Assembly (NCBI GenBank): GCA_022592445.1
Contig: JABYQR010000104.1
Span: 58,240 to 122,239 of the forward strand
Source of the DNA: Cytidiella melzeri
Taxonomy: Eukaryota; Basidiomycota; Agaricomycetes; Polyporales; Irpicaceae
Direction: 5' to 3'
DNA length: 64,000 nucleotides
Positions within the stretch are counted from its first letter, which is position 1; each line of letters begins with the position of its first letter. The notes below the pieces were generated by a model. It saw nothing but the letters and a program-made list of their open reading frames with translations. It made no database searches and was not told the DNA's origin. This document shows, in pieces, positions 22,701 to 35,347 of the stretch. Position numbers and translations under genes: made by a program.

Positions 22701-23105
22701 AATGTCAAAGACGTATGAGCGTTTGAATCAAATAGTCAAATTTAGGCGAAGCATTGTAGTAGTGTTGACGCGCATAGATAGGCCACGCCAATGAAAACCG
22801 CTCGTCTACTGGTTATGGGGAAGCGACTGGGATGTGAATGGCGTTTGAGAGTTCGATGACTCCCCCCGTCAAAACCGCGCGGGCAACAACGGGGAGTATG
22901 TGAACAATCCAGGAATGTGTGCGCTCAATGCACGACCTCCTGCAGAGCTCTACGGTGTCGACAATGAGAGGGAACTGGAAACGTACCTAACACGAGTACG
23001 CGCTTTCTTCGCCGACCGACTGTTGTGCTCGTCGTCGTCTGCCTTTCGCCGTGAACCGACCTGAGGTTCGGGAGTATCTGCGGGTGTGTGATGATGAGAC
23101 TTCAT
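19774..23105 (-). CDS. Zn2Cys6 fungal transcription factor
   Basis: ATG 23105 opens MKSHHHTPADTPEPQVGSRR and a basic stretch SAKKARTRV. After introns the binuclear cluster follows: SCGECHRRKQK | CDRQMPCSH | CIARKVPELCQPY, i.e. all six Cys in order, but split over three exons with an intron in each of two loops. A Ser/His/Asp-rich linker (about residues 100-170) leads to LQNVVDSKPPTHEP and then the Fungal_trans middle homology region: RYPLSEKNFRAGYNSIYND, FLPLLFVILAISVRLAPE, QLGAAVRTAQALGLHRD, SYALVLGRPSAIQDDYTSTL, and a 425-residue C-terminal exon ending DWSYWENLVNQIRSG. A nuclear DNA-binding regulator; target unknown. Closest in style to agaricomycete Zn2Cys6 proteins with a LHRD/RPSAIQDDY core. 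It diverges from MED17 with 245 bp between the two starts. Confidence 0.88.
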
Positions 23106-23350
23106 CCTGGTTGATCCAAAGTCGGAAGATATATATGGCAAGCACTTCAACGCATGAATCTAGCAGAGGCGAATGCGTTGCCCACAGAGAGTCGCCGTGA
23201 GGGGAGGACGTGAAGGTCTGAGTTCTGAGTTTGTCTGACTGGGATTAGGAGTGATGCCCACGTGAGCGAGCGTCTAAGCCTGAACGCGTCTGAACGCGCT
23301 GGACACTGGTCTAACTCAAACCTAGCGTATGAGGCGAGCGCATTTCAAAC

Positions 23351-25663
23351 ATGCAGGACCCTCCCTGGAAGAAGCTCAAACTGTCTCTCGAACGCCCATA
23401 CAAAGATGACAATGGCCAGCCAATACCAGTACTACTGGACATAACGCCGGAGGGGCAGCATATCTATGAACCGTGAGTGTCCAAGTTTTATTGTGTCCCG
23501 CTGACCTTGACGCATTCTCAGACGTGAAGACCTGTCATCGAAGGTTGGGAAGAACTTGGCGCGGATTTTTCAAGAAAAGGGCCACGACTTTTTTGACAAG
23601 TACCCGTCAGGCATAGACTCGGACAATGAGGAGGGTGACGAGGAGAAGCACAAGGAACCGGACGACAATGTGCAGCCGATGACTCCGGAGGAGCTGTTCA
23701 AAATGCGCATGGAGATCCTACCTCAACTTCAGTGAGTCTCTTACCCTAAGCAATGGCAGAAATTTGGAAGAGGATTTCACTAAGCATAGTATAGCACTCG
23801 GTGAGATGACCCAAGCTCGAGATCTCCTGTCTCTTTTACTGTCCACACCGAGCCAACCTCAAATCCCGGGCATTTTTCAGCAGCAGCAGAATTCCACCCC
23901 AGCGCAACCTTCAACGCTCAAGGCTGCGATAGTCACAAAACCACCACCAATACAGTCTCTGCATGCCTTCAACACCCAGCTCGTGATCGGGGGCAAGGAT
24001 CTTGCACTCCGGAAGGCTGCTGACCTGTTGAAGCTTGCGGCGGAGAATGTAGAGAGGAGTCGAGCACGGAGCGAGCGGTATTGGCTTGATGCACTGAAGA
24101 TCAGGCGAGGAAATTGGGGTCTCATCCCTGCGCCCCTTCCACTGGGATCGGCGACGGGCAGGGGGGCGGACAAAACATCCAAGGACTTGTTAGTTTCTTT
24201 TAGCCTTGAACAGTGTAAGGAAATAGTGGTCACGTTCCGAACTCTTTGTCGCTTACGAACTCCCCTGCAGCTCCCGTCGTGTTCCGCCGGCGAGCAATAG
24301 GACGCATACCAGCTTTTGAAACTCATTCTGGTATCCTCGAATACCCTCTGCGTCAATACACTTGTCTTCAAGTGTCTATTACGACGATTGATGTTGACGG
24401 TGTTGGACACACGGTAAAGAACAACACAAAGAAATTTGACGATTCCACGCTCGAAGGTTCTCTACGCGGCGCGCAGGCAGAGGTTGTCCAGCAAGAAATC
24501 TTTTCCGTCCTCATCCGGGAAGCCAGCAACCTCCCAACCGCCTCTTCCCGCGTCTCCGAGCGTCTCATCGTCATCGACACCGCCCAAGGAACTGAGCTTT
24601 CATTCGAACTGGTCAGTGCGAACAGCTACTCCAACTCTTCTCTCGTTTTGCTCTAACACCTCCCCGACTGCCAGGTGGAAAGCGGCTCCAGAATCCCACA
24701 AGACGACGCGACCGATGATCCCCTGTGCGACCTCATCTTCTCCGCCCTGCACATCCTCCTCCTCCGCGCACACACATACGTCAAAACGCAACGACTAGGC
24801 CAAACCGGCATCGTGCGCCCGAACCCTTCTCAAATAACAATCCCACCGCCTGCACCACCGCCTATCCTGCAACCTGTCGTCGACTTGCTGCAATACCGCG
24901 TGTTCTGCGACCGTGTGCATTTGGAGGTGCACAGGATCGTGGAGGGGTTGCGCGCTGTGGGGGTGACGGTGAAGGCGCGGATGAACACTGTGGGGGAGAA
25001 CGGAGAGCAGTTGATTGGGATGTTGACGAGTGCGGACAAGGCTCAGCGGATCGGAGGGGAGACGTTGTTGCGGATTGACAACAGGTTCGGCGTCCGTTTT
25101 CCCTTTTTTTAAGAAAAAAAAATTACCTTTGATCTCAACCACTACGTTCTCATACAACTTTCGACAGACATTCGATCCGTTTCACGTACGCGTCGCCTTC
25201 GTCTCTGACTGCACATCTCCCCCAAGCGACTCTTGCCGTTGCGTCCATCACCCAGCTGACGCAATTACTCCAAGACGAAGTCGGGAGTTGTCTCTTGCAA
25301 CGGATTTGCGAAGTCGGAGAGGAGCTTTCGGACGGCGTGCACGGGACTTGGTTCGTCGATCTCCTCACAGGTCGTACCGTCGGTCGTTGGGAAGGCACAG
25401 CTCTGTACGTGACCAAAAAAAAGTTGTTCTTCGTGGGGTTGTTTCACTGACGTTTTTTTTACACGACTACTCCTTGCGGTAGGAACTTTTTGGTCACGTT
25501 TGCTGAAGACTCGTCGGTGGTGTGTACGGCGACGATGTTGGAGCGAGGGGAGACCCACCGTACTGCTTCTGCTGTGAAGGTTTACACGGCGGAGGATCAC
25601 GCTGGGATGGCGTTGTTGGAATGGACACGGCAGACGATCGAAAAGGCGTTGCAACAGGGATGA
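23351..25663 (+). CDS. MED17: Mediator complex subunit 17
   Basis: The Srb4-type scaffold of the Mediator head module, linking RNA polymerase II to regulators. The N terminus MQDPPWKKLKLSLERPYKD, then ITPEGQHIYEP and REDLSSKVGKNLARIFQEKG, is the Med17 start. The central part includes MTPEELFKMRMEILPQL, LGEMTQARDLLSLLL, and ERSRARSERYWLDALKIRRG with NWGLIPAPLP, the family's most conserved block. The C-terminal part is spread over several exons (VVFRRRAIGRIPAFE, DPLCDLIFSALHILLLRAHT, EVGSCLLQRICEVGEELSDG, NFLVTFAEDSSVVC) and ends at TGA 25661-25663. One intron near 25,105-25,165 holds facing T and A runs. Overall length is about 650-680 residues, normal for fungi. Confidence 0.88.
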
Positions 25664-25925
25664 ACCGTAGGTCAGCCAGCCAGCCTCTTTTTTTGTCATT
25701 CCATCTTGTGCTTTTTTCAGGAGTTTTTTTTTCTTGTATTTTTTCTTTCATGTTACAATATGATGAAAAAAAGACAAAAATCGTACAGTATCAAGTCCTA
25801 CACCAACCGTCCCTTCCCGCCCTTCAAAGTTTGCTGGTTTGCGTACTTTAGGAAAAAAAAAACAGCAAGTCGACAGCAACCAACCTCACGTCCTGTCGTA
25901 ACCACCCATGACCATCATGCTATTA

Positions 25926-28007
25926 CTATTGCCTGTCGTGCCCGTAACACACCACCTCTATCGGACTCATCTCCACCGGCGTCTCAGGTTGTTCAGGTTG
26001 CGAGCTCGTGGCATCATCAGCAGCTGTGTGCGCCTCCGAGTCGTTGTAGTTGAAACCGGTCTCGATCGTGGCGATGTCGAGGAACCGGTGTTGGGAGTGC
26101 TGTCATTTATGTTAATGTTAATTCTTGGTGTATCGCTTAGGGAGAGAGGGAGAGAGGGGAAGGGGACGTACTTTGATGTGAGAGCTAAATACTGATTATT
26201 TTGTTTTAAGTTTCAAGTTTTGGAGTTTTCGGATTTTTCGAGTGGTTTAATTGTGAGCGTACACAAACTGCTATGTGTGGATGGAAAGGAGAGAGCTTAC
26301 TTGGCATAGACCCTGAATCTGATTCAGTCGAACGGCCCGGGTACGTCACCCTGGAATCAGAGGGCGGGCGGGGGCGTTTTTTTCGGGACACGCGAGAGTT
26401 GAGGGAGGACATGAGGGTGTTTGTGTAGAGTTTTGAGAGGGGGAGGTTGAAGATTAGGTGGAGGCCTGATGGCTGTTCAGATGTATGTGGAAGTAAGGGT
26501 TTAGTGGACATGGAGAGGGAGGAGGGGAGAGGGGGGGGGTTGTGGTTGTGGTTGTGCTTACTGTTATGAGGAACAGGACGAGGTCGATGATGGCGCATAC
26601 GGCTGTGATCATCCCTGTTTGTACTGTCACTGTTTTTTTTTCAAGGAGACGAAAATGTCAACTTGCTTGTGCGACGTCGGGAGGGTAACCAAACAAAGAA
26701 ACACATACAGCGGATGATCTTGTTCACGACGTCGTCTGTCCCGATCAATCCAGTCTTGTGTTTCTGCTACAAACAACGAAAAAAAATTAAGACATTAAAA
26801 CACGTCGTTCAGAACCCACGAGTATTAAATGCTACTAGGACTCACCAGATGCCAAACGAGGGACAACGTGATCGCTGTGTCCGCTACGGCCGAACACGTC
26901 AGCCAGACGATCACCACCACCTGGAACCGCCTGAACTGGACGAATTCGGGTACGCTAGAGAAAGAGATAGAGAGAGAGAGAAGAAAAGAAAAAAGAAAGA
27001 GGTGTTGGTGTTTGTCACAGTTGATCATGAAGCTCTTTTTTTTGGCTTACATTCCGCAGGCTATGGACGTCCCGAGGCCTCCCACTACGTGCAACACACA
27101 GTCAAAAAAATGACGTAAAAGTACGAGTGAGTGTGCTTACTGAATTGACATATTGAGCATGTGGCGATGAACGCGACTAACGGCCAGTTGTTGGAGAGGA
27201 CTCTGACGCGCCATGCAAAGAACATTTGGACTAGGAACGCGACGATGGCCTAGGTTGGATTGAATAGACGTCAATTGGATGATATTGTGTGGACGTCCGA
27301 TGGGTTCAACGTACAGTCATGGCAGGATCTAACAGAACGAGTGCGGGGGTTGAGCTCCAGTTGGGTGTTCTTTTTCGTACGCAGGAACGTACCTGTCGAG
27401 AAGACTGAGGGCGGCAGGCAGGGACGAATGAGATGTGATGGAAAGGGGAAGGCTAAACGAAGTGACTAGAGCTTACTCCAAGTTGCGTACGTCAACTCGT
27501 CGGTATCGCCTTTTTTATTTATTTATTGGTGATTATTTTTTCTGATGAGAAGGAGGCGACTGCGCACGGGGCCTGAAGAGGGTTTTGAGTGGGACATACC
27601 GTAATCAGCCACCAGGGGGATGTAAACGAAGGAGACGTCAAACGCGCTGTTGAGCGTGTCACAGATAAGAAGCAGGGCGACCTGTTGGCAGAAGCGAATT
27701 TGTCACCGTAAGAGTTGAGTGGGGGGAGAAAGCTTTACAAAGAGTTTCATCCATATCTTGTCCCTGTAGAAACAGAGTCTAGGATGAACGGGGAAGTTGG
27801 AGTGCCGAGGAAGGAGAGTGTATATGCTGACCGTTTGAATGTGTCAAAGTACCAGTACGTTTGGGTGATCATGATTCCGTAGAGGAGGAGGTTGATGACC
27901 ATCCCGATAAAGATTGGGCCATACCTGCCAGACGGATTCTTTGGTGAGTGCTGCTGTGTACGGATAGGCAAGGAAAGGACTGACGTTAGAGCTGCGGGTG
28001 AAGTCAT
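25926..28007 (-). CDS. DUF6534 multi-pass membrane protein (second copy)
   Basis: From ATG 28007: MTSPAALTSVLSLPIRTQQH then RYGPIFIGMVINLLLYGIMI TQTYWYF; DKIWMKLF; VALLLICDTLNSAFDVSFVY; DELTYATW; AIVAFLVQMFFAWRVRVLSN; GLGTSIACGM; PEFVQFRRFQVVVIVWLTCS; KHKTGLIGTDDVVNKIIR; VTVQTGMITAVCAIIDLVLF; LHLIFNLPLSKLYTNTLMSS LNSR; a basic/Ser tail; and a last exon with FLDIATIETGFNYNDSEAH ending at TAG 25926-25928. Block order and intron positions match the paralogue at 14490-16235. Introns here are rich in T or A runs (up to eight or nine), unlike the paralogue. Seven helices predicted; function unknown. It converges with MED17, the stops only about 260 bp apart. Confidence 0.8.
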
Positions 28008-28379
28008 CTCCCGGCCAACTGGGGAGTGTGCTTTGCGAGAGGGGCACAGTCACGGAAGCGGAGTGCTGTCTTTTATACTTCTGTACGTCAAGTAGAGTGG
28101 TATTGGTGAGACCGAGGGTGTGTTCGGTACGTGGCTTGGACCCGTGATAGGTCATTGACAACCCTGAAAGAAGTCTGGTTGTGTTGCACGTACCGTTGCA
28201 AGGTTCTGTCTCGAGTTCTGGTTGAGGGACACGGACTGCCGTGTTTTGTTTGGTGGCAAGGGTGCTCAGAAGGCACAGATCTTCTTATCCTGCGAGCGAA
28301 ATCGTACGCGCTCGGCTGTACGAGTTCGAGTCAGGATCGTCGCTTATAGCAGCTACCTCAAGGCGTAGTCTCAGCTATA

Positions 28380-28932
28380 TTGGACTACAAGGTTGTTAGG
28401 CTCGTGCTGTTCGAGCTGACTTGCATCGCCGAAGATGACCGTGGAACAAGAGTGTGAGACACGCACGAGTACTGGTTGTTACTGCAGGAGGAGGAGGAAG
28501 AGTCAACAAACGCCAACATGTACCCATCAAACGCTTAACAGGCTTACTTTTGACAAGACGCTGATGATCGGAGCGATGAGAAACGGTGTGCGATTAGGCT
28601 TCCAGTGCGATGCGAGTAAGGACGTCAAACACCGTAAACCGACATTCTCGGAGTCTGAGCTCATCTGTCGGTCACAATCTGATACGCCGACGCTTGCACA
28701 ACAAGGACTTTGAGGATAGGAATACTTACTTGAAGAACATGAGCACAGTGGGAATAGCAAAGGCGTATTCAGTGACACATTCTGTCGGCGGTATGTACGC
28801 TGCCAAGCTGCTGTGGTGAAGTGCCGGCGAAGAGTATGTCAGCGACGGATCGTGGCTGACTTGACAATGTCTCGCTTCGGCGCTGCAGATGAAGAGCGTA
28901 TCGCCTCCGCTTGCACTTGTTCTTCGCTCCAT
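28380..28932 (-). other. Possible small spliced gene or fragment
   Basis: On the minus strand an ATG near 28,932 opens MERRTSASGGDTLFICSAEA, running to TEYAFAIPTVLMFFK with a gtaagt donor directly after. A second open stretch (NVGLRCLTSLLASHWKPNRT, PFLIAPIISVLSK, then gtaagc) lies at 28,555-28,640. Both have donor sites in sensible places and some hydrophobic character. No family is recognised and the 3' end is not found, so this may be a decayed gene. Confidence 0.25.
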
Positions 28933-30543
28933 GTTCACTTGGGCCGTGCAAGTTACTCGGACGCCTTACTGGACATGTCAGCTCCTTACAAATTGACAGG
29001 CATTATTGATCCGTTAATTGCTGTTTAACTCTGGTTGATCGGAGACTCGATCGTGGTACTTTGGCTTGCTGTGATCGATGTCGTGGAATTAGGAGGAAGA
29101 GTAATAATATATTTACAGTACATATAGGAGGCAAGGTGCATATGGTACGGACGTAATAGAGATTATAATTAGCACGTTTGTATAGAACTTGTGAACACCC
29201 CTCTATAGGATTCCGCGGAACGTCGTGGTCGGGGTTCGTACGTTGTACACATTGAGGGGCTGTGGTCAATATGGTGAGCATTCGTGAGCTGCCTGCGCTT
29301 GGGTATCATCGGGGGGTGTATGATGCGTATGTGACGTGTGTGGCACACTAGTTGCCTCGTGTCTACCAACGAGCTCCTCTCCAACAAACGGAAATTCTCG
29401 AGCTCGTTGCGGAGTGTGCTGCAATTGCTATATCGAGGAAAGCTTCGGAGATCTGGTCGCCGGAGACTGATTTGTGCAGAGTGTTCTGGGGTGATTAGCC
29501 TCGACCCACTGCGCAATAACGCAGTTGTGATCCAGAGTCGGGACATCTCCAAAGGTGGTATTCACGTCCAATGCCATCTTTGTTTTTTGTTGAGAAAAGA
29601 GACGCACCAACTGTGGCTGAGACACGTCAAAAAACATTGCGTCAAGGATAATGAGATCATGAGAAACGGCTGAATTGTTTTGTCGACAATGTTTGCCATT
29701 CCAGACTGTGCTCTGGTCACGGCAAAAAAATGGACTGCTGCGTCCCACGTTAACTTTATAAACATACGATGACCGAGTCCCAGAGCAACATAGGGACTCT
29801 GAGCGCGGGTGCAATTCGTCGCGTCGCTCTCTCTCTCCCGTCAATCTCCTTCACCATGAATTTCTTTTTTACCAGCTAACTCATTATTCTCGTCTCCGTC
29901 CTCTCGCTCGCACGTCCACCCTCTTTGTTCCTGTAGCAGCAGCTGCTTGTCTCACCAACGCGGACCTTTGCGTGCTCGGTCTGATAGAGAAACTTTTTTT
30001 TGGGTGAGAGCTGGGTCATTCGCAGCCGTTTCTCCGGCATCTCACCTCCTGCGTCCCTCCTCATTCGCGCTCGGAGAAAACAACCTCGTCGGCCAACAAC
30101 GATCTACTGAGGACGTCGATGGCCACTCGCGGTGCGTCTCTTCTGTCATTCAGACTTTCCCAACTTTGCTCACTTGCTCTGACCATGTCCAGTTCTCGTA
30201 TCAAACTAACCCAGTCCGCCGACCCCCCCTCCATCCGCTTCTCGTGCGAAGAGCCCTGTCCGAATTCCCGGCTGCCATTTCCCCTCCTTTCCCCCTTCTC
30301 CTCGCGTCCGTATCCTCATATCTAACCCATGGAGATCCTGTCCCCCCTCCTACCCCCGCACCACCGTCACTGCTCGACCGCAGACAGACCACCGCAAAAC
30401 TCAACAACAACAGCAACAACAACAACAACGACAACGACCATCACCAGGCCTTCCCATCTCACACATCTTGCCCAACGCCGACACTGCTCACCACATCCAG
30501 GACGACCCGCACGAATCCCCCCTCCCACAACGCATCCCTACGG
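28933..30543. other. Intergenic and likely 5' region of the RhoGEF gene
   Basis: Nothing convincing is encoded from 28,933 to about 29,900. From 29,947 the frame of the following RhoGEF is open without a stop for about 600 bp, but it has no ATG. It includes an (AAC)n stretch near 30,403-30,440 that would encode poly-Asn. Either it is a 5' UTR, or an upstream exon supplies the start. Confidence 0.4.
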
Positions 30544-33500
30544 ATGTCCATGCTCTCCATGGCCTCTCGCGGGCCATCCAGCACAGCGCTGTCGTTCGTA
30601 CCACTCACGCCTATCATGGCGTCCCCAAGGCTCACACCGGAAATCGGCGCGGCTGCCGGGTGCGTCGTCGTCGGAGGGAGAGGGCAAGGAGAGCAGGGGT
30701 GGTCGGATTATTTGAACAGGGGACGCGTCTTTCAACAGGGAGGAGGGTCTCAATCTTCCGAGGACGGAAACGGAGCGCACTACTCGAGCAGCACGAGTGT
30801 GAACGCGCCGGGCGTTGGATCGAGCGAGACGAACGTGACTCGCTCCCGATCGGCCTCTTTGGCCTCGCGGAATCCTTCTGTGGGGGCTGCTGGTACAAGT
30901 AGCCTACCCTCGAACGACGTGACACCGTTGAAAAGCGCAGCAGTCGCGTCAACATCGGATAGAAGAGCGCGTACTGCGAGTGGCTGCAGTATCGGACGAT
31001 CTGGTAGTGCATCCTCCTCCTCCTCCTCATTACAGCACAATTCCAAGAGCATGACGGGCAACAAGAGCAACAGTATACGGCACGTCAACAGACAAAGCAG
31101 CCTTCCCTCCCTCGCCGTCCTCCCTTCTCTTTCGCTTTCGCCTGACATGCAAAAGGTGGAGGCTGACATCGAGATCGCGTCCACTGTGCCAGCCCACCCT
31201 CCTACGATATCACACTCACGTACAGACGAGACGGCCCGCGTGCAGCCTCGTGGATTCACCGAGTCCGCCTCGCGTCATTCATACGTGATACATTCCTCCT
31301 GTCCCACTACTACTACTACCACCTCTTCCTCCTTTTCTTCGTCTGCGGCTACTTCTTCCTCGCCATCAGTCTCACCTGGTACCATTATTGCTTCCACTCC
31401 TCCATCCACTGCTATCCCTTTACCGAACGCTTCATCCTCGACAGAAGTACCTGCAGCACGCGTGAAACGCAGACGAACGCTTCCGAAACAACCAAACGGT
31501 TTGTCTGTGGGGGCGTCGAGTGAGCTCGAGTATACTCGGGCGTATTCGCGGAGTGACGACGCGTTGAGTCAACGGTATCACCATCATCATCACCGCCACC
31601 ACCACCACCACCACGATTATCAACGTTCGCTGGACATGAGGAGTTCGTCTCCGTCTACAAGGCCTGGTCGGCCCATGTCTGACAAACCCAAGAGAGTGGG
31701 GAGGGAAGAATCTGTGGGGAGTGGGAGGGGGAGGAAGCTGTTTATTGTGGGAGATGTCGATGGGAGCGATGTGGAGGTGGAGGACGAGACGACGGGTAAA
31801 GCTGGGGTTGTGGAGGAAGAGGAAGAGGAGGAGGGGGAGGTGATGGTGTTGGCGGATCGGGAGGACAGGGAGGAGAGGGAAGGAAGGAGGACGACGAAGC
31901 GGTATCATGCGCTTTTGGAGCTTGTGACGACCGAGGTGGGATATTTGATGGATTTGAGGGCGTTGGTGTCGGTGCGTCTTGCTTCTCATCTTTTCTTTCC
32001 CCTCCCCTTTGTCTTGCCGTCGTGGGGGCAGAAAAAGCTCATGTATGCGGACGGATTAGATACATCTCGCACAATTACCCTCACTGGACGCGCCCGTCTC
32101 TACAACACTCTCTCGACCCTCGCCCTCTTCGTTATCTATATCGAGTCTCAGCCTTTCACGTCCCTTCCCGTCCTCTCGATCGTTCCTACACGCCCATCCT
32201 GGACCTGGTCTGCCGATCTTGATATGTCAGGAGAACACCAGTCCGTCTTCGTGGACGGAACGCCACCGCGACGCGTTTGACAGGGATCGCGCAGGTGAGT
32301 CGGAGGGATCTGGTACGCCTCTCGCGAGTGCGACGACGACGATACAGAAGGACAACAGTGGAAATGCAGCGGCGACGAGCAATAGACCTGCGAGACGACG
32401 GTTGTTGACGGACCAGGATGTGAAGGTGATCACGCGGAACGCGTCTGAGCTTCTTGCGCTGCATGAAAAGTTTGTAAAGATGCTCAAGTACGCGTTGGAG
32501 CCGCTTGGGTTTGGGGATGTGCTTGCGGGTGGGGTGTCGAGAGAAGGATTTGAGGGAGGGGAGGAGAGAGGGAGGGAAAAGAAGGATGTGGAGAGGAGTG
32601 TGGAGGCTGTGGCGGAGTTGTTCTCTCAGCAGGTACGTACGCGTGGAAGCGCACATATGACTGCTTGACGGGGCTGTTGCTGACCTTTTTTTTGTGTGAT
32701 GTCAGGCAGCTGCCTTTGAGATTTACGAGACGTTTTGTCCTGGGCATAACGAAGCGACGGATTTGATTCGTACCGTTCAAGAGAACCATCCTGTGGAGTG
32801 GGACGCATTCGAGCAGCGGTGTTCTCTCCGCGTGTCTCATGCGTTTGACCCTCAGGGGTCCCCGTCCACTGGCTCCCTGAAGAGCAAGAGACGACATTCG
32901 TTGTCGTCGCTTGCGTTACCTATGCCTGCGTTGTCGCCGTTCGTTTCTCTCGTGCCGATGCCGCTCAGTGCGACGATTCCTGTCAAGACAGAGCCGGCGT
33001 CGGTACACGCGCACAAGAGGAAAGGGTCAGGAGACGTCGTCGGTGCTTCGTCTTTGGCTTCTGCAGGGGCGAACTCGCAAGCAGGGAGACTCAAGTTTTT
33101 GGATTACTTGATCAAACCTGTGCAGAGGATATGCAAGTATCCGTTGCTACTTGACCAGCTGAAGGTGAAGCGCACAGAGAGCGACGTTGGAGAGCAGCAG
33201 CAGCCGGAGGAAGACGATTTGGCGGCGCAGGGTGCTGCGGCTGCTATGAGGAGGGTTGTCGCGCTTGTGGACCGCGCGAGCGAGAAACGGGCACACGCTG
33301 TGAAATCGAGTCTCATCGCCTCTCGGCTCCTCTCGGACTGTCCTGCCTCACCGACGTCGCCTGTCTCGTTTGAAGAGCGACGGACGCAGCTGTCGTCCGA
33401 GTTTATGCAGTCGCTCGGCGTGGCGTTGCTCGCGGGGGCGGTGGACGTGGTGTATTACCAGTCGAGCGGCTCTGCGCGGGCAAAGTACCTCGCGGCGTTT

Positions 33501-35347
33501 TTGTACGTCGGGGGGTACCTCATTTTGGCGAAGGTGCCGAAGAGTGGGAAGGTGTACGAGCCGAGGCATTGGTTCCCTCTGGCTGGGTTCGAGGTTGTGG
33601 ATCAGGAGGACGAGGAGGGTGAGTTGGAGGAGGAGGTTGTTCGTTCCTCTATATTCGCCTGTTGCTGACACCCTTTTTTCTTTGATAAGCTCTGCCGTAC
33701 GCGTTCCATTTGTGCAGTCCCACGACGCAGATTCACTTTGCGGCGTCTTGCCAGTTGGAGAAGACGATTTGGATCAGTGCGATGCAAGAGTCGCTGTCTT
33801 TGGGTCCCTCGGCGTGGGTCAACGAACCGTGCATGAGCTTGCCTGCTGATATCCGTCCTCGGGTGTTTACTTCGCAGGAGGAGGGACCTGGGTCAGAGTG
33901 GACGGCGACACCTCTGCCTACGATCCAGTCCATGTCTGAGCTCGAGACGCCCGCTGAATCTAGTAGCCATGCACCTGCGCCGCCGATACCGTCGCCGAGG
34001 AAGATACCAAAGACGATGTCTCGGGCGGACAGCTTGATCATGCGCCAGGAATATTCGACGACGAATTTGAGCAGGCGCACGTCGACGACCTCGGTCAAGG
34101 CCTTCTTTTCGCCGTTGACGTTCGACGCTCGTGTCACTCGGCCCTCGGGGCAGATCCGCCAGCAGGTCGACAACGGTCTGCATGACGTGTACTCGGATAC
34201 GTTTATTGCGGTGCGATCGCAGGCGTTGATGCGAGACGAGGAACTCTTCCAGCTTCGGAAGAGGCCTGGGAACGTCTCGAGGTCGAACTCTGCGCTGAGC
34301 ATCTCTGGTGCGTTTGGGACGCGAAGACGGCACGATAGTGTCATACTCAATCCGAGGCGGAAGAGTTCGGTCGATATTGGTGCTGCTGATTGTACGAGCG
34401 AGATGGAGGGTTTGACGAGGCCGACGAGTCTGATGCTTTCTCGGAGGACAAAGTCGTCGAGTGGGAAGATGAAGAGGCAGCGGTTGTCTTTGCTTCCTGG
34501 GCAGGCTCCTCTTCCTCCTCCTCCGTTGCCTGGCAAGGGCGAGCAAGACGACAACCTGCCCGTCGTGGAACGTTCTCAGTCGCCTTCCCCGTTGACTCGT
34601 GGCCCGTCTGCAGCCTCTTCGAACACGAATTCTCTCCTTCCGAGTCCTGTCGAGATGACGATACCTCTTCCTACACCTCCCGGGACGCTGTTCAGCAACC
34701 GATGTTCGCCTGATACACGCCGGGCGGACAGACCGACACGGACGCGCTCGATGGTGGACAACGTCAAGTATTTTTTCCAGTCGCGGTCTACGTCCCCCAC
34801 ACCGTCCTACCGACGCTCTCCAGAAGTCTCTGTCACACATCTGGACGTCGTGCCCCCCGATACTACACATGGTGGGCTCGTGCATTGGTGGAGGAGAGGT
34901 TCGCTCCGCCAGCGATCGAAGAGCTCGCCTGATACGCCGCCGCAGGCTGATACAGAGGAGAGTTGTTCTTCTTCTTCTGTGCTTGGTACACCTGCGGCGT
35001 CGTCGGAAGATAGCAGCCACGCTGATTTGAAACCGGTATTGGACAGGGATTTGTTGAGCGCGAGTCCTACCAGTACCACGATGTTAACCGTGGGAGGAGG
35101 AGGAGGGGTAGGACGACATCGCAAGGTGTCGTTCTCGCAGCCGCGGACAGTGGGTTTGATGAGACGGCGATCTCTGTTTGCGTCTTCGTCTACTCGTCTG
35201 GAGTTGCGGTCGTCTTCTTCGGCGTTGATGAACGAGCAACAGCTGCAGCAGAACACCGACGTGACGATGCCGCCGCTCCCTCGGAGCAAGACGTTGAAGA
35301 ACTTGTTCTCCTTTCAGCGGTCTCCGTCGGGTTCTGAGGACGTCTGA
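30544..35347 (+). CDS. RhoGEF with DH and PH domains
   Basis: A guanine-nucleotide exchange factor for Rho-type GTPases, acting at the membrane on cell polarity or wall growth. ATG 30544 (MSMLSMASRGPSSTALSFVP) is the first in a frame open well upstream, so the true start may be earlier. The N-terminal 450 residues are Ser/Thr-rich and disordered, with a His tract at about 31,580-31,615 and an acidic run near 31,815. The DH domain begins YHALLELVTTEVGYLMDLRA LVS, spliced (intron ending gattag at about 32,060) to IHLAQLPSLDAPV; it continues LTDQDVKVITRNASELLALH, AAAFEIYETFCPGHNEA and LKFLDYLIKPVQRICKYPLL. A PH-like region follows (HWFPLAGFEVVDQEDEE, LPYAFHLCSPTTQIHFAASC). The Ser-rich tail ends at TGA 35345-35347. 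Confidence 0.87.

Noticed and set aside
28290..28345. tRNA-like B-box (GTTCGAGTC)
   Set aside because: No matching A-box or acceptor stem could be folded around it.
33893..35020. Long antisense open frame under the first RhoGEF
   Set aside because: Arg-rich, low-complexity translation mirrored from the Ser-rich GC-rich tail of the sense gene; no start context or domain.
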